Shown here: in pieces, positions 25,901-38,603 of the stretch
Layout: every line of letters starts with the position of its first letter
How positions within the stretch are numbered: position 1 is the first letter of the stretch
Assembly (NCBI GenBank): GCA_014871385.1
Contig: CM026431.1
Location: 7,127,778-7,191,777, forward strand
Direction of reading: 5' to 3'
DNA length: 64,000 nt
From: Ceratodon purpureus
Lineage: Eukaryota > Streptophyta > Bryopsida > Pseudoditrichales > Ditrichaceae
The notes under the pieces: model-generated
What the model was told of the DNA's origin: nothing
Database searches by the model: none
What the model saw: the letters and a program-made list of their open reading frames with translations, nothing else
Translations under genes and position numbers: made by a program

Positions 25901-28900
25901 GGTAGCGGAAACGCGACAACCGGTGGAAAGACCATGAACAGGGGACGCTGGAAAAGTAGAGAACAAAGGAGGAATAGGACCTGATGGCTGCGGAAGCAGT
26001 CGCTGTTGGTGGCATGAGCGAGTGAACTGGAGCGGTGGAGGTCTTGGTAACGACGGCGCTAGGGCTGCTGGAGAAAGGCCTGCCTCGGATCGAGCAGAGG
26101 CCGAGTGCCCATGCGGGGTTGCGCCCCGAAGACCACCCAGAGAATCTGAGCAAGCACGACGCGAGGTGGTGGTGATGCAGGCCGCGCTATGTCGACTACT
26201 GTCGGGTCGGCGGAGAAGGATCGGTGGGCAGTCCGGAGCGCTCGCAGACGGAGAAAAGTGGTGTTGCGGAGGGCGCAAAAGGGAGCAATCCAGAGCTGCA
26301 GGGGAAAGATGACCCGGGGGGCGCTCGACATGACCTAACCCTAACTCAATAAATGCTGACTGAACCTGTGGACGAGGCTCAGCTAGGGGCTGCCTCTCCA
26401 GAGTCGGTGAAGGGACTTGAGGATGTAGTCGCCCAGAACGCTCCTTGGGTAGGAGTCGGCGTTCGGTAGGCAGTGGGAGAACCTCGACTGCTAAAGAGTG
26501 AATGGAAAGAATGTCGGATGGGCCGGCTGGGCTGGCCATAATATCAGTGCTGGCGGAGGCGTGGGACTGGATAATTGTTGGTGCAGGAGCTGTTAACCGG
26601 GAGTGAGCTACTGAAACTGGCAAAGAGCTTGGATTGTCGGAAGCAAAGTGAGGAGAAGTAGGCTCGTTGGAGAGTATAGGACCCGGGTGCTCGGGGTCAG
26701 TATCCTGTGCGTTGTCGGCTGGTGACGTGGCTAAGCCACGTGGCAGCTGCTTAGGCCCGATAGTGACTAACTGGTCTTCAGAGTAAAACCGGTACGGCTT
26801 GAGTTTGTTGATGTTGACAATAATCGGGTTGGGCTCAAAGTGGGCTTCCGTGACCAATAATGCTGTGTTGTTGGGAAGTCGGTACTGCACCCGATATGGC
26901 CCAAACCAGCGACACTTGAATTTCCCTGCATGTTCCTTCTCACCTTTCGGGTACCAGAGGACATGGTCCCCCACTTGAAAATCCTTCTGTCTATAATGCT
27001 GCTGGCTCCACAGTGACCGGCTCCACTGTCGACTGCCCGACTGTTCCTGTGCCACCAGTCGATGACTGTCTAACTGCTCCAAGTCGGCTGTGCGAGCCTG
27101 TAAGACCCTAGTTGTAGTATAGTCTATGTCACCGTCTGTCCTACGTGTAGGTACAGTATACTCTGTGGGCATAAGAGGGTGTAGGCCATAAACTAATTGG
27201 AAAGGAGTGTAACCAGTGGTGACCTTGAACGCTGTCCGATAGGACAGTAGAGCAGTTGGCAGGTGCTCATCCCAGTCGGTGCGATTGTCACTGACCAACT
27301 TTGTCAATAGCCGACCCAGAACCTTGTTGGTCGACTCGGCCTGTCCGTTACCCTGGGGGTAGTATGTGGTGGATGTCCGATGCTGCAGCAGGAAATGCTG
27401 TACTAAGTACTCAATTGCCTCGTTGATGAAATGGGTCCCTTGATCACTGACTAGGGTCAGAGGGCAACCATAACGGGTCAAAATCTGTTCGTACAGGAAC
27501 TTGGCAGTTACAGCCGCCGTATTTGTGCGCAGTGCCTTAGCCTCCACCCATTTTGTCGCATAGTCGGTGGCGACCAAAATGTACCTGTTCCCTGTCCGAG
27601 CTGCTGCCGGCTTGATAGGGCCCACAAAGTCGAGGCCCCACTTCATGAATGGCTCTGCAGGTAGGCTGGTAACCAATTGGGCCAGTCCTGTGTTGGCCAA
27701 CCCCCCGACTCGCTGGCACTTATCGCAGGCTCTGCAGTACTCTGAGACGTCCTTGTGCAGGGTCGGCCACCAGTAACCAGCATCAAGAATTTTCCTGGAT
27801 GTAATATCCTGGGAAAAATGGCCACCTGCACAGCCGTCATGCATCTCCTTCATCACTGTCTCCGCTTGTACAGGATCCAAAACTCTTCGTAGGACCAGGT
27901 CCTGGCCCTTCTTGTACAAAACGCCTTCAACCAAGGTATACGGTAAGGCTCGCAGCAGCAACCTCCGCTTCTCATCCTTGGTCATAGTTGCAGTCGGCTC
28001 GCCAGTTCGTAGATAGTCGATCACGTCTTGCAGCCACTCCGGTTTGACATAAAATAGCCCTGCGTCGGGAAGTTGATCTGGCACGCCTGTGGGTGGCTCT
28101 CCATTGGGAAGTCGGCTGAGTAAGTCGGCTGCGCCATGTGTCCGACCCGGCTTGTACACCACAGTAAAATCGTATTCCTGAAAAAGCAACAGCCAACGTG
28201 CAATGCGCCCCGACACTTGGGGCTTGTTAACCAAATGAACCAAGGCCATGTGATCTACATAAAAAACCAGCTTGTTACCCAACAGATAATGACGATATTT
28301 AGTCAAGGCATACACCATAGCTAATGCTTCCTTTTCTGTGGTAGTATAATTTCTCTCAGCAGAATTGAGCAGTCGGGATGCATAGGAGATTGGCTGGTCA
28401 CACTTCCCTGTCTGGTTTTGAGCCAGCATAGCTCCAACAGCGATATCAGAAGCGTCGGTGTGGACATGGAATTCCAGATCCCACCTAGGTGCGATCAGTA
28501 TGGGTGCATTAGTATACCGTTCTTTGATCTCCACCCAGGCATCTTCACAGCGATCGGTCCAGTCGAACTCCTCAGTTTTTCGCATCAGTCGGGTGATAGG
28601 CTCCATGATGTGAGCATAGGACTTGATGTAGATGCGGTTGAACTGAGCAAATCCATTGAAAGTCTGGATGTCGGCTGTGCGTCGGGGGCGTGGCATCTCC
28701 TGAACGACCTCGATCTTCTTTGGGTCCGGCATCTTCCCTGCCTTGGAAACGACATGGCCTAAAAGGATACCTGAGGCCACCAGAAATGCGCACTTCTCAG
28801 GATTTAAGTTGATGCCATACTCCCGACACTTCTCAAAGTAGAGCCGCAGTTTGTACAAGTGATCGGGGATGTCACTGTAAACTGTGAAGTCGTCAAGGAA

Positions 28901-31900
28901 CAGCTTCATGAAAATTCCCAGGTACTCCTTGAATGCCTTGTTCACAGCTCGCTGGTAAGTCGGGGGTGCATTTGTCAGCCCAAATGGCATAACCAGCCAA
29001 ACAAAAGCCCCCCATTCAGTGATGAAAGCTGTCTTGTGTCGGTCCTCCGGAGCGATGCTAATCTGGTAGTAACCCGACCGACCATCCAGGAAGGTGTACA
29101 GCTCGTAACCTGCCACAGCATCCAACACTTCCTCAGTAAAGGGCAGAGGGTAAGGGTCCTTTTTAGTGGCAGCATTTAGTTTTCTATAGTCAATGCAAAT
29201 ACGTAATTGACCATTCTTTTTAGGAACAACAACAATGGGTGAGAGCCAAGTCGCCTCTTCGACTGGAACGATGAACCCTGCTGCCAGGAGTTTATCAATG
29301 TCCTGTTTGACGATGCTGGCATAGTTAGGATTCATCCTGTATCTGGCCTGATGAATTGGGGGAACATCCTTCTCCAGCACAATTCGATGCTGCGCCACTG
29401 ACGGAGGGATCCCCTTCAGGTCCTTGTATGTCCATGCAAACACGTCGGTGTACTCTCGCAATAAGTCTTCTGCTGCCTGTGCTAATGCTGGTTCCAGTTG
29501 TGTACTGATCTTCAAAATCTTCGGTTCCTCCTCAGTACCGACATTAATCTTCCTCAACTGCTCTTCTTCAGTCAAGTTCCAGCCTGCCACCTTCATCTCT
29601 CCCAACTTCTCCCGTACTGGTGTCTCATCGACCGGCATCTCGCCCTCTGAAAAGGTATAAAAGTGGTCGGGATAAGTAGCAGTGTCGGGATCAGGAAGAG
29701 TCGGGGACGCTAAGTCGGCTGTGTCCAAGTCGGCTCGTAAGTCGGCTGCGGCAAAGTCGACTTGGCGGTGGTCGGCTCGTTGTAAGTCGGCCTGGCCAGG
29801 TAAGGGCACTCTTAAATTTTCCGGCAGGGTGATAGTCCCGACTGCGAATATATCCTCCTCGGTCTGTAAAAAACGATCCTCCTCTTCATCAGTGAGTCCC
29901 TCAGCTAAGTTATAGCACACCAGTACCTCTGGTAATTTGGGCAGGGGGCCCGTCCTCTGATTGATAGAGATAGTCTTGACAATACCATTGCCTCGAATAG
30001 TCACCAGCTTGTTCCCCCAGTCGTGAGTGACCTTTGCATCAATGAGCCAGGGTCGACCCAGCAACATACTGTAGGCTTCATTGACCTCCTTGTTGCGAAT
30101 GACGGTCAGACTGATGTTGTACGGAATGCCGTGGATATGAATACGGACGTTCCGGATCAGGCCGACTGGTTCCACCACTGCCTGGTCAGCCATACGCAAT
30201 CGATAGGGCGCTGGAGATGGATCCTTGAGTCCGAGTCGTATCCTTTCCTCCTCTGTAATGAGATTGACTCCAGAGCCTCCATCCAGCAGCACGTTCTCCA
30301 GCGTTGACTGCCCGACCTGCACAGAAATAACCGGAAGACCCCGATCAATATCTACTGCTCCAACAACAAGATTGGGATGTACCTGCGAGTCGGTGGAACG
30401 CAGCTTTGGTACTGAAGTTGACGTCGGGCGTGCAGTCGGCTGTGGCATCTTCAATAGCACAGGGGGCTGAGTCGAGTCGGCTGGTGTCTTAGGCGGACCA
30501 TGAAGTTGAGGAAAAACTTTGGCCCTGACATATTCCGTAAGGTTGGGGGCCACTTCCAGCAGTTCCCCTAAAGACACTGTGATTGGTGTCTGCAAGATCT
30601 GGCGACTGACTGTTTTGGCCAATGCCTGCGGCTGTGAACTGATCGGCTCCTCCGTGGCTACCTCCAAGGGCTTCTTGGGTGTCTCCTGTAAACAGTCGGG
30701 GTCGGGGAATCCGACCCAGTCTCCGTCTAGAACTGGCCCGTCCGGAGCATTGGTCTCCAAGTCGGCTGTGTTGGCCTTCTGCAATGCCTCTTCAGCCTGT
30801 CTGGCCAGCTCGTTTTCTCGGTTAATCTCTTCTGTGAAAGCGATGAATTCCTTCCTAAGCCGCTCTTCCTTTTCCCAATCAGCTTGGGTTTTTGGCTGCC
30901 GAGGCTCAGGTTCTTTCACCTCCTTATCCTCGAGGGGCAGTCCTGCTCGTTCTCGAGCTGCTCTGGTCAATATCGTGGCCACCTCTGGGTCATCGATCTC
31001 CTGCAATTCCACACTGTTGACACCCACAGTGTTAGTTCCTTGTTTTTCGGCAGCTAATAACTGCTGAAACTTCAAACGTAAATGACAGTTTCGCATCTGA
31101 TGATCAGTTCCTAGGCAAAGAAAACAGCCATCAATCCTGCCCGATCCTCCATTCTGGTACCCTCCTGGTCGGCTGGTGACAGGCCTCCCAGAGCCACTAG
31201 TCGGCTGTGTAGTCGACACTTCATGGACTCCGACGGTAGGCTTCCCGTCAGACCTGGGTAACCTATTGTTGGGGTTGGCCGGGTTGACAAAGCAGTTAAT
31301 GTCTTCATGCCCAAATTTCTTACAACACGTGCAAAACCGTCGGTTTACAGTCTCGACTCCTTCTGTCTGGGCTGAGGTAGCTGCTGCTCGACTGGTAGTC
31401 GACTCCGTCTTCTTAGCTGTAAAATACAGCTTCTTACCCGAGGCGTCGGTGCAGTTGGTCTCACAGCGTCGGGCTAACTCCTTCAACTCAGTCAAGGTAT
31501 TGGCTGTAGACCCACTGGTTGTCACCTTCAGATAGTCAAGTAACCCTGCTCTAAAGTAGGTGAGCTTGAAGCCTTCGCCCACATCAGTCTGCAGACACTT
31601 GACCAGCTTCATAAACCGTTCGTAATAATCCTGAACCTTCTCTCCTTCACCCTGCTTGAATGTTCGCAGCGTCATATAGACCTGCTCATCAGAATCCTGC
31701 TCCCGATAACGCAGCTTGAACGCTTCCTTTGCCTCCTCCCATGTGCAGTAAGGGTGATGGTCCAGCCAGTCATCAAACCAGCGCTGAGCTTTGTCGACCA
31801 GGGTCGTCCCAAACAGTGTGATGATTACTGTCTCATCAGTCTCACCATTAAACCAGGCACATTTGTCAAAATACCTGAGATGAGCGTCGGGGTCATTTCC

Positions 31901-33469
31901 CTCCTTGTAAGCCCTGTACGGTAACTGCTTCCTCTGTGCACTGACCGGCGGTCGAGGTGGTGCTGAGGTGAAGTCGGTTGTGCGAACCGGGGGCAATGTA
32001 CGAGGAGGTGCTGCCGATGGTGCTGGATAATGTACGGGAAAGTGAGAACCAGCTGGGGCAGTGTGTGAATCTCCAGGAATGGCGGCAGTACTGTAGCTGA
32101 CCGGGGCGGTAAATGGTGGGACAACTGTAGATCGCCCCACGTGGGTAGCTGCATGGATAGGATCCGCAAAAGTCGGTTCTGCCATTCTTCCAGGATACCC
32201 GGCTGACTGGGTCGGCTGCGCAGATTGGTACACGTCACCAGTAAGGTGATCCACGTATCCTGGGAGTCGATGTGCGGTCGAGGAAGTCACGGCCGGAAGT
32301 GGTCCAGGTACAGTTTTATCCACCGTCACCTCTGGTGCTGAACTGGATAAATAGGGGGGTCGTGCAGCATTCCCCACAGTCTGTGCCTGCTCTTGCCACC
32401 TTCGCTGCTCCTCCCACAGGTCCTGTAACTGTGCTAGTTCCTGCTTCTCCCGTTCCAGCCGTTCTTGTTCCTTCTGCTGGGCAGCAAGCTGGTGGGCTGC
32501 CGACTGTTGTGCTGCCAGTTGCTGAGCTGCTAACTGTTGAGCTGCCTCCTGTACCCGTCGGTTGAACTCCACTTCCAGCGAAGTACGATGCTGCTCTGGC
32601 GGCCACTGCGGCTCGGTATGCCAGTGATGCAACGACGCTACACCCGAAGGTGCAGTATGCTGCAAGGCTTCAAGCTGCTGGAGGTATTTGCCTGAGTCGG
32701 GTCGACTGTGAGTGTGTGTCGGGTGGTGCTGTCGGGCCCGTTCCCGTTTGGCTAACAGATCGGCTCTGAATGCTTCAACTGCCTTCCGGTCCTCCTCTTC
32801 CTGCTCCCATTCTGATTGAAGCCTGAACTCATCCAGGAAGTGCACGTTCTTACCCAGGCCACCTTCTGTCGGGTGTACAAGACCCTGCTCCTGAGCTGAT
32901 CGACTCTTCGTTTCCTCCAACTTTTGCTTCAGGTTCTGGAATGCAGCTGGCAGTGTCTCTGGAGTTTTGGGCAGGCGCACTGGCGATACAGGTCGGCTGC
33001 GCAGTTGAGTCGGCTCGGTTTCCAAGTCGACTCTGCCAGTGACTGTACTGGGCCACTGGGTCGGCTCTGCAAAAACTTCCTGCGTCTGTCGTCGCTCTTC
33101 ACGGAAAGTGTTGTAGTCGTCAACGGCAGTAGAGAAGTCCCTCCTGAATGACGCTGTTCGCTTCATGTCCTGGTACCTCCAGGGAACGCTAGTCGGGTCT
33201 GGCTGCCGACTCAGCCTATCCCCTTTTTCGAACTGTGTCTCCCCTCCAAATCTGCTCTCCCTCGTCCTCCCATCGGATGATGACATGTCGTGTTCCACTT
33301 CCATGTCGATAAGCTCCCCGACCTGTTTAGCCGCACTGCCCTGCGAACTAAGTCGGCCCTGTCCTTCTGCTGGAGTCGGTTCTGTCGTCCGCTCCTCCCG
33401 TTGCATGTAGCGTCTGTAGCGCTCCATAGCTTGTCTCTCTCTCAAGTCAGGCTGGTCACCGTCCTCCAT
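22901..33469 (-). CDS. Ty3/gypsy Gag-Pol polyprotein with long C-terminal extension
   Basis: A single 3522-codon frame begins at an ATG ([11 protein letters not shown]). Parts in order, with rough residues: Gln/Glu-rich N-terminus with AAQQLAAQQ repeats; Gag core near 520-680; two CCHC-like knuckles near 711 and 781; aspartic protease near 1060; reverse transcriptase near 1380-1560; RNase H near 1630-1750; zinc-binding and catalytic integrase near 1860-2120, ending about 2230. A further 1290 residues follow in the same frame. They are Pro/Ser/Thr-rich, then have a globular-looking block (about 2768-3018, [10 protein letters not shown] to YWFPDREEV), then a coiled coil (about 3306-3443). I do not recognise the extension. 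Its position after integrase recalls extra domains of some plant Ty3 lineages. The element looks whole. Confidence 0.9.
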   Translation of the reverse strand: MEDGDQPDLRERQAMERYRRYMQREERTTEPTPAEGQGRLSSQGSAAKQVGELIDMEVEHDMSSSDGRTRESRFGGETQFEKGDRLSRQPDPTSVPWRYQDMKRTASFRRDFSTAVDDYNTFREERRQTQEVFAEPTQWPSTVTGRVDLETEPTQLRSRPVSPVRLPKTPETLPAAFQNLKQKLEETKSRSAQEQGLVHPTEGGLGKNVHFLDEFRLQSEWEQEEEDRKAVEAFRADLLAKRERARQHHPTHTHSRPDSGKYLQQLEALQHTAPSGVASLHHWHTEPQWPPEQHRTSLEVEFNRRVQEAAQQLAAQQLAAQQSAAHQLAAQQKEQERLEREKQELAQLQDLWEEQRRWQEQAQTVGNAARPPYLSSSAPEVTVDKTVPGPLPAVTSSTAHRLPGYVDHLTGDVYQSAQPTQSAGYPGRMAEPTFADPIHAATHVGRSTVVPPFTAPVSYSTAAIPGDSHTAPAGSHFPVHYPAPSAAPPRTLPPVRTTDFTSAPPRPPVSAQRKQLPYRAYKEGNDPDAHLRYFDKCAWFNGETDETVIITLFGTTLVDKAQRWFDDWLDHHPYCTWEEAKEAFKLRYREQDSDEQVYMTLRTFKQGEGEKVQDYYERFMKLVKCLQTDVGEGFKLTYFRAGLLDYLKVTTSGSTANTLTELKELARRCETNCTDASGKKLYFTAKKTESTTSRAAATSAQTEGVETVNRRFCTCCKKFGHEDINCFVNPANPNNRLPRSDGKPTVGVHEVSTTQPTSGSGRPVTSRPGGYQNGGSGRIDGCFLCLGTDHQMRNCHLRLKFQQLLAAEKQGTNTVGVNSVELQEIDDPEVATILTRAARERAGLPLEDKEVKEPEPRQPKTQADWEKEERLRKEFIAFTEEINRENELARQAEEALQKANTADLETNAPDGPVLDGDWVGFPDPDCLQETPKKPLEVATEEPISSQPQALAKTVSRQILQTPITVSLGELLEVAPNLTEYVRAKVFPQLHGPPKTPADSTQPPVLLKMPQPTARPTSTSVPKLRSTDSQVHPNLVVGAVDIDRGLPVISVQVGQSTLENVLLDGGSGVNLITEEERIRLGLKDPSPAPYRLRMADQAVVEPVGLIRNVRIHIHGIPYNISLTVIRNKEVNEAYSMLLGRPWLIDAKVTHDWGNKLVTIRGNGIVKTISINQRTGPLPKLPEVLVCYNLAEGLTDEEEDRFLQTEEDIFAVGTITLPENLRVPLPGQADLQRADHRQVDFAAADLRADLDTADLASPTLPDPDTATYPDHFYTFSEGEMPVDETPVREKLGEMKVAGWNLTEEEQLRKINVGTEEEPKILKISTQLEPALAQAAEDLLREYTDVFAWTYKDLKGIPPSVAQHRIVLEKDVPPIHQARYRMNPNYASIVKQDIDKLLAAGFIVPVEEATWLSPIVVVPKKNGQLRICIDYRKLNAATKKDPYPLPFTEEVLDAVAGYELYTFLDGRSGYYQISIAPEDRHKTAFITEWGAFVWLVMPFGLTNAPPTYQRAVNKAFKEYLGIFMKLFLDDFTVYSDIPDHLYKLRLYFEKCREYGINLNPEKCAFLVASGILLGHVVSKAGKMPDPKKIEVVQEMPRPRRTADIQTFNGFAQFNRIYIKSYAHIMEPITRLMRKTEEFDWTDRCEDAWVEIKERYTNAPILIAPRWDLEFHVHTDASDIAVGAMLAQNQTGKCDQPISYASRLLNSAERNYTTTEKEALAMVYALTKYRHYLLGNKLVFYVDHMALVHLVNKPQVSGRIARWLLLFQEYDFTVVYKPGRTHGAADLLSRLPNGEPPTGVPDQLPDAGLFYVKPEWLQDVIDYLRTGEPTATMTKDEKRRLLLRALPYTLVEGVLYKKGQDLVLRRVLDPVQAETVMKEMHDGCAGGHFSQDITSRKILDAGYWWPTLHKDVSEYCRACDKCQRVGGLANTGLAQLVTSLPAEPFMKWGLDFVGPIKPAAARTGNRYILVATDYATKWVEAKALRTNTAAVTAKFLYEQILTRYGCPLTLVSDQGTHFINEAIEYLVQHFLLQHRTSTTYYPQGNGQAESTNKVLGRLLTKLVSDNRTDWDEHLPTALLSYRTAFKVTTGYTPFQLVYGLHPLMPTEYTVPTRRTDGDIDYTTTRVLQARTADLEQLDSHRLVAQEQSGSRQWSRSLWSQQHYRQKDFQVGDHVLWYPKGEKEHAGKFKCRWFGPYRVQYRLPNNTALLVTEAHFEPNPIIVNINKLKPYRFYSEDQLVTIGPKQLPRGLATSPADNAQDTDPEHPGPILSNEPTSPHFASDNPSSLPVSVAHSRLTAPAPTIIQSHASASTDIMASPAGPSDILSIHSLAVEVLPLPTERRLLPKERSGRLHPQVPSPTLERQPLAEPRPQVQSAFIELGLGHVERPPGHLSPAALDCSLLRPPQHHFSPSASAPDCPPILLRRPDSSRHSAACITTTSRRACSDSLGGLRGATPHGHSASARSEAGLSPAALAPSLPRPPPLQFTRSCHQQRLLPQPSGPIPPLFSTFPASPVHGLSTGCRVSATAAARVATPSTSRVFPGFVVSVKPEPGLPASGAAQHPRGVAFSCAPPSCSLFCRHSESPKLHVPARPPAQFPPSVGEPPCATNLQTAYSAFTASPSGTSSDCLDFPVHCSQLFDCATSVPPQVTQLSRRAYCTRPRRRATRGTLERYFSRGGLPRAGSAESMEIGGPNSQPVDTPAMAGVAAPPPEPMLVPVLPPAPTLLTAAMEPVTVPLPEPTLTPAPPTASNQPTATLAAVTPPTTATDPTPPDQRRGAKRKFTALDARIPKTVRIQRNLHRRLDITFEPHTQWEAWRALADDDWAADTSLQVFYNFHWPDPRPELVLDFVDGFEYTPQPRGTRRAPGEQTIRSMVRGKPVEITAYVIRTALGFEEGTSLLGQKVGFGFHERYSQLGLTEADHAHDGNRVTALPDAYQVRVRALSDAIGFKQRFLFVSNDLVEHILAAEKAGRRQRTFDWSYFVLANLRRHLIYLHSQPGEPRRLRGAAVIDAILAYWFPDREEVTNPPPVESSYDTMDGSHEGIPVSPPPIHPTAAQLRDRTSGDGHRPTLSTSADQADTDPTSRSQEGSSDVGRPTRRLVRHGQHIRQPAFPSCSPTQRTPPRRSAAHDIPASPSCRYPLRSRNIPRRYREVSSEPDLPGAPLAATAATPKSIIQLGSSTGTPPDPLSLLSEPPSQHTVDCTAASVQPTTAVFGADTQASVPVDCASPPQFMPALPPRDLTVYGDQLRPTAPSAAPAQPSTDGNTDAAIPSARVDHSSATAPAPRRHADPTQPLQQHQAPPPGSPPAPPLGCAPTPDLQVVLHNLQTIANALVQTRTAAQQLEHSRQQVATAVADRDLQIHQLHQLIAARDSALHTLTATHARLLSDHTDLQQQVQALQADLAARVPVATPAPPSIRRLELECTLSARLQQADILLLENQQLKTELALHTLQPRELSRAVRDYAATKQRDLETVLTAYRADLDRQHLWLSKFEARDPTFEPWLDTDDPTSALPTEAPPTVHQPTD

Positions 33470-34606
33470 GGATGTGACTGCTGGTCTGCACCAGCCGACT
33501 GTTGCCTCCCTGATGTCTGCAGCTACTGCTCTGCTTTTTGTCTGGCCAGCTCTGCTTGGCTTCCTCCAGGCTCCAGTCAGTCAGCTACCCTTTCTTTATA
33601 TCTGCCACTTTAGCACTAACTGACCCCAGCAAGTCGGCTGTGTGGTCGGGTTAGTAACAACAAGCAGTTTCCCAGCAAGTAGAAATGTATTACAGCAATT
33701 CACTACATCACTGTTTTAGCTACTTCTATCCCCTTTTTCGCACTGCACTGATCTTTAGAAGTTCAGTCCAGTGGTTGCAGCTGTGATTAATTCGGACAGA
33801 AATTCCCCTTCTGCCAAATATTCTCAGCAGCTGTTTTCAGTCAGATTGGACTCGTTCTGCCCCCCTCAGGTACAGGTGCGAAGTCTTCAACTGACATCCC
33901 AAAACGAAGTCTCACAGTCGACTGAGGTCCCGAATCGAGATTCGCACAGTCGACCGAGGTCCCAAATCGAGGTCCACAATTCAAATTTCAAATTTCAAGA
34001 TCCTAAATTTTCGGATCTGAGGTTTTGAATTTCAAAATGCTAGAATTACGGGTTACTTACCTTTCACCCCTTGTACAGTTGGACTTCAGATCTGACGTAC
34101 AGCCGCCCTATCCCCTTTTTCGAGTGGTGAACAGCCCTCTGTTCAAACGGGTCGACTGCCTGAAATCCTGGTCCTTCAATCTTCACAGCACCTGCGCCCA
34201 CCAGCCTGCAACAGAACCGATCCGCTGCTACTGCTCCCTGGACACGTGCTGGACTGCATCTGTCGGTGCACCAGTGTTTCCTATCCCTGAAAACACCTGA
34301 AACTTTCTGCTTCACTGTCCCCCTCTACTGCAACAGATCACCTCCCGATTGGTTCCTGGACCTCTGCCAGTGGCTGGGCAGCACCTGCCGACCCGATCTA
34401 CCACTACAGTGACTACAACTAACCCACCAGTGACTGTTCAGCACCTCGGAATTTCAGTGACAGCATCTCAGCACCCCTCTAGACTCCCGACAGTAACTGC
34501 TGCACCTCTGCAGACCCGATTTTAGTACTTCAGGACCTCTAAAGTGTGTGGAACAGCCTACAACAAGCAGGAGATCACATGGTACGAACTAAAGCATGGT
34601 CGCCAA

Positions 34607-35041
34607 TGGTAAAGGGAGGATTTACCAACTAAACCCTAGCCTTCACAATCCCATCAAAACCCAACAAAACCCAACTGAACTAAGTGCTCCAAACACTCAT
34701 AGGTTGCTGGAAATGTACAATACAAGTGCAAAAAGAGGTCAAAACTGCATAAAATGGGTCAAAACAGCCCCAAAACCATAGTACAGCAGTTCCTAACAGC
34801 TCTCAGACCTCTCTGACTCTACCTGCTCTAGTGTAGAATGATTACAGGAAACCCTAACCTTGCCTCTTAAACCTCCTGAACTGGCGGAAGTCATCCAGTC
34901 GGCTGGTGACAGAGTTCATCCAGTCGGCTGGTGACAGAATTCATCCAAGTCGACTGGATGACTGTCTAAGGTAAGGATGAAAACTGTAAAGAGACTAAGG
35001 GAAACTAAGGGAAGGGGAGATTGGGGAATCTCCGGTTAACA
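34607..35041 (-). repeat. Ty3 element 5' LTR
   Basis: The right LTR copy (5' in the element's sense) is 435 bp and has the same ends and internal repeats as the left one. The matching TGTGG target duplication lies directly to its right. Confidence 0.95.
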
Positions 35042-35046
35042 TGTGG

Positions 35047-35814
35047 GGAACTCGCCTGGCATGTCATCTGACGGCGCACTTCTCCACTCCATTAGTCACA
35101 TACTGTGCAACGTAGTATAAAACATGGGTTGCTAATACAGGGAGCTCATTGTGTCATTCGCATGAACATCGGAGTGTGTTAGCGAGTGCTGAGAGCTTGT
35201 GTCCGTGGCTGGTATTCAGGAGCGTCGAGTTCGGTGACTTGAGCATCCCCAGGGAGGCAATTGGTGGAGCAATTCGAGGAGGTTGGTTCTGTTCCGTTTG
35301 TGTTGTACATTTCTGCGGTGACTTTGATATCATTCCTTGCAATGCTTGCGGGATATAGACGTAGTGTTTTGTCTGTTGACTTCGCTTGCGGCTCTACGTG
35401 TGGCGGAATGTCTCCGAGGTAACGCACTTGTGCAATCCCTTCGTCCGTTTGCTCGGTGGGTTTTAGCACTCGCTCCAACCGCGTGCAATTGGTGGCGGAG
35501 GTGGGTTTTGCAGGACACAGACTCTCATCCGCTTCCGTTTTGGCGCTTTGGCGACAGAGGCGGAGGGGAAATAACAGCGCTTCAGAACATCCTCGGTACG
35601 AGATTTGATTTGAGAGTTTCATGCGTAGGCCGTGGTAGTCGAGTATTCGCGTGTTTGCAGATGTAGATGGGTAGGAGGAGTGTATGGATTTAGAGCTTTC
35701 TGTCTTGTGATTAGTATTCTGTGTCCACGAAACATATGCACTCGGAGTAACTGTGTTTTCTGAAAATCTATCTGGCCACGCAAAGTATCGCGGAGAAACA
35801 CCCAAACGGTCGAC
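35047..35814 (+). promoter_or_regulatory. Promoter and leader of the 35.8-kb gene
   Basis: TATAAAA stands at 35116-35122, only 70 bp right of the Ty3 target duplication and about 700 bp upstream of the first plausible ATG (35815). The interval has no convincing plus-strand gene. A 219-codon minus-strand frame (35838-35179) crosses it but has no recognisable domain and overlaps the plus-strand gene start, so I treat it as chance. Confidence 0.4.
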
Positions 35815-38041
35815 ATGGTGAACACGCGAAGCAGACATGAAGGATGGAGGAAGGACCTCGAAGCTCTAGCCTCGGCATCAGAGGATCGTGAAGCTGGCTC
35901 AATATGGTGGTTCAGAGAGGAGAAGGGTCTAAACGGCCACGGCGTCATTCCGGGGACGTCGCCAGCTGGAAGCTCGACACTGCTCGCGAAAGGAGTATGT
36001 TGATTTCTGGGGAGAGAAGAACTACCACAACGGTGGTCGCTACAAGCACAGAGTGTCTACGAGAATGGTGAGGCGCATCCGACATCTGTATCAGTTGTGC
36101 TTTCAGCGACCCGTTGGTTCGGCGGAGGCCATCCCATATCATTTTGGGCGTGGTTTACTTGCGGAACGGAATGGACACCCGGTGAATTGGGCGGCATATG
36201 CCCGGAAAATGACTCACCGCGGTACGGGCGATAGGGCCCATCAAGGAGAGAAGGGGACTCCACCCGGGGAATTGCGCCGGAATGGTCTACCATTTGCCTT
36301 TGTAACTATGGAGGAGCTGCAAAAACGCACGAGGCCCGAGGATTGGCCGAAAAACGAGGCAGGTGCTGAAACGGAGGATGAAGAGGGACACGACTCTGAT
36401 TGGGAAGTGAACGTCCAGTTTATGCCGGACGATAATGATGTCGCTAATCTAATACGCCTGGGGAAATCGAGAAATCTCTGTCCACAAGAAGCGACTACAC
36501 CATGTTCGAATTCGCCGGGAGTACTTCCACTTACTGAAACTGCCGCTGGTAATTTCTGTACTTAAAGTGTATTATACTTTGTTGTCCTGTCCCGCAATGT
36601 GTGATGTCAATTGGTGTATGTTTGTGATATTCGAAGCACGGCTTAATCACGGGAACTCCTACAACGTATAAAATTGAAGTACATGTTCTCAACTAACGGC
36701 GGTGGTTGTGATATTCCAGAGGCTGAGGAGGACGGATCTCTACGAAATGAGGGTGGAAACGTGGTCGTGGAATGCAATTGCGCGAACAAGCGTGCACGTA
36801 CTGGATCTGTGGCGGTGAAAGAAGAGCCTGCTATCCCAGCCTTCGAGGGTGTCATTCCGGGTGAGTGCAATTGAGTACTGTGGTATACGCTGAATTCCGT
36901 TTGGGTACTGTATGCCTCCTTAAAACATGTCGTTGCGTACACTTTTGCAAATGAAGTCGGATTCCCAGTTGCATATGAATTGGAAAACTGAATCTAGTGG
37001 GGGCTATGACAGGACTTCATGTGAAGGAGGAGGCTGTGGAGTTCTGTGGACTGGACCTTCCGATGGATGACTCGACAGAGGGAGAGGAACCGACTCTTCC
37101 AAGGTGGACTGCTCCTCTTCTGGCAGGAGACGGGCACGATGCTGAGGAAGTCCCCCAAATGGGTGCGGAGCAGCATATGACGGAGGCCGAATGGAAGGTC
37201 GCTTTTTTGAATAAGAGAAGAAAGGAACCGAGGCTATGAGGTGACCAAGGTACATTATTCAGTCCAATAGCGATCTTAAAAGACCTGGACATTTACTGAT
37301 ACAGAGTTTAATCTTTTAGAAGTCATTGGCAGCCGTGGTTTCAGTACAAATTGAGGTCTTTGCAGCATTGCCAAAATATGCCGTCATCGTTCAATATTTC
37401 TAACGTGCTTGGAAATCTCTTAAGCAGGAAAGGACCAACCAGAGCTAGCGCCTCTAACATTAGAGGCATGTCGACAGTACGTGGACCTGAAGATGAAGAG
37501 AGCAGCTGAGATTCTGGACGAGAAGGCGAAAAGACTTTCGGAGGTGTTGCTGGAGTTCAAGCTGGACACGGCGGCATGGAGGATGCAAACGCTTCGGGCG
37601 GAGCATTTTCGAAAACAGTACGATCTCGCGGCCGCGGTCACAGCACACGTTCGAGGTCGATACGGAACAGGACAGCAAAGCGTTATAGCATAGGCTGATG
37701 AAGTGGATGCGCTGAGACGGAAAACCGAGGCGGAGCACCAATGTATCAATGAACGGGCGAGGGCGATGGAGACGGGGGATGATATGGAACGTATGACAGG
37801 AGAGCTCCACGCGCTGGAAAAAGATATGGCAGATTGGGCGGCGAACGCCGACCATCATGCGGAGGAGCTATTCCGGCAACTGAAGCGCCAAGACATCGAC
37901 GAGCAAACCGCGTTCTACGCCGCAGGCCTTGACTGTCCGTGCAGCGACGACAGATGCGAATACCCTTACGCGTTCACAGAGCAGAATGGGCATGGACCAT
38001 CTGTCCAACGATGTCCGCGGACATGGTCCTCTCACTCGTGA
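35815..38041 (+). CDS. Multi-exon gene of unknown function, coiled-coil C-terminus
   Basis: The ATG at 35815 opens MVNTRSRHEGWRKDLEALAS. Coding-like sequence then continues in another frame to 36548 (KEYVDFWGEKNYHNGG..., PEDWP, acidic tail), so the join between these parts is unresolved. From there junctions fit well: 36548 (GTAATT) to 36720-36860 to 37013, in phase, giving VAVKEEP, then VIPG joined to LHVKEEAVEF. These two VKEE strings resemble SUMO-acceptor motifs. The frame from 37013 ends at TGA (37237-37239). A donor at 37163 would instead link in phase to 37428, which opens a heptad-rich stretch (LKMKRAAEILDEKAKRLSEV). That stretch has one in-frame TAG at 37691-37693 before continuing to 38041. 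A 58-nt intron ending at that TAG is possible, as is decay. It may be a host gene or the accessory gene of a CACTA element. Confidence 0.4.
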
Positions 38042-38603
38042 TTCAGCCTACGAATGCGGACTGGGAGTGGGAAAGGGCATGGGAGATGTGCAAAGGTATC
38101 GCGAGTGGGAAAAGGGGAGGAGATGTGGACGGTCATTAGCTTCAAGGGGGAACCAAAGACTGTCCGTGAACACCTTGTTGTTTTTTGATGCAGCGAGTTT
38201 CTGTAGCTGTAGAAAAAGAAGCCATAGCGTTAGTGCAAGGTTATATGTGATAAGTATGTCTAGTCCAGGAAGTGTATTTTTTTGTATAGCATTGACTCTC
38301 CCCCCGAGAGATATGTAATTATCAGGTGCAAAAAATGCACCTTCAAGGAGTCAGACTTGAACAGAATCTCCCGTATTTTGTAAGAGTTTTGGACACTGAG
38401 GCAGTTGAATTCATCGCAGCATTGTGTTACGTTCTTGTCAATCCACACTCATAGAACACGAGATGTTTCAAAAACAGAATGTTCATTGTAATTGGCGTGA
38501 TTGATATTTCGGACAGTGTGAAAGTTTAACATCTGGCATTGATTGAACTAAGTTGGCAAACTGAATGAATGCCCCTGCCGGAACTTCACAGTACTCGTCT
38601 TAG

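Larger units (their letters stand above)
22275..35046 (-). mobile_element. Ty3/gypsy LTR retrotransposon, looks whole, with target duplication
   Basis: The element spans 22280-35041 (12,762 bp). It is bounded by 435-bp direct LTRs that begin TGGTAAAGG and end GGTTAACA. The 5-bp duplication TGTGG flanks it at 22275-22279 and 35042-35046. It is transcribed on the minus strand. A polypurine tract (minus-strand AAAAAGGGGATAA) adjoins the left LTR, and a candidate primer-binding site starting TGGCGACCATGC adjoins the right LTR; I could not assign its tRNA. One long frame fills the interior. The two LTRs appear identical by eye over their full length, so the insertion is very recent. It lies between the CACTA region and the promoter of the next gene. 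Confidence 0.95.

Noticed and set aside
23380-26331. Several long frames antisense or shifted within the Ty3 C-terminal region
   Set aside because: GC-rich shadow frames of the polyprotein; no motif and no start context.
35179-35838. 219-codon minus-strand frame with a good ATG
   Set aside because: No recognisable domain, overlaps the promoter and start of the plus-strand gene; kept only as an outside possibility.
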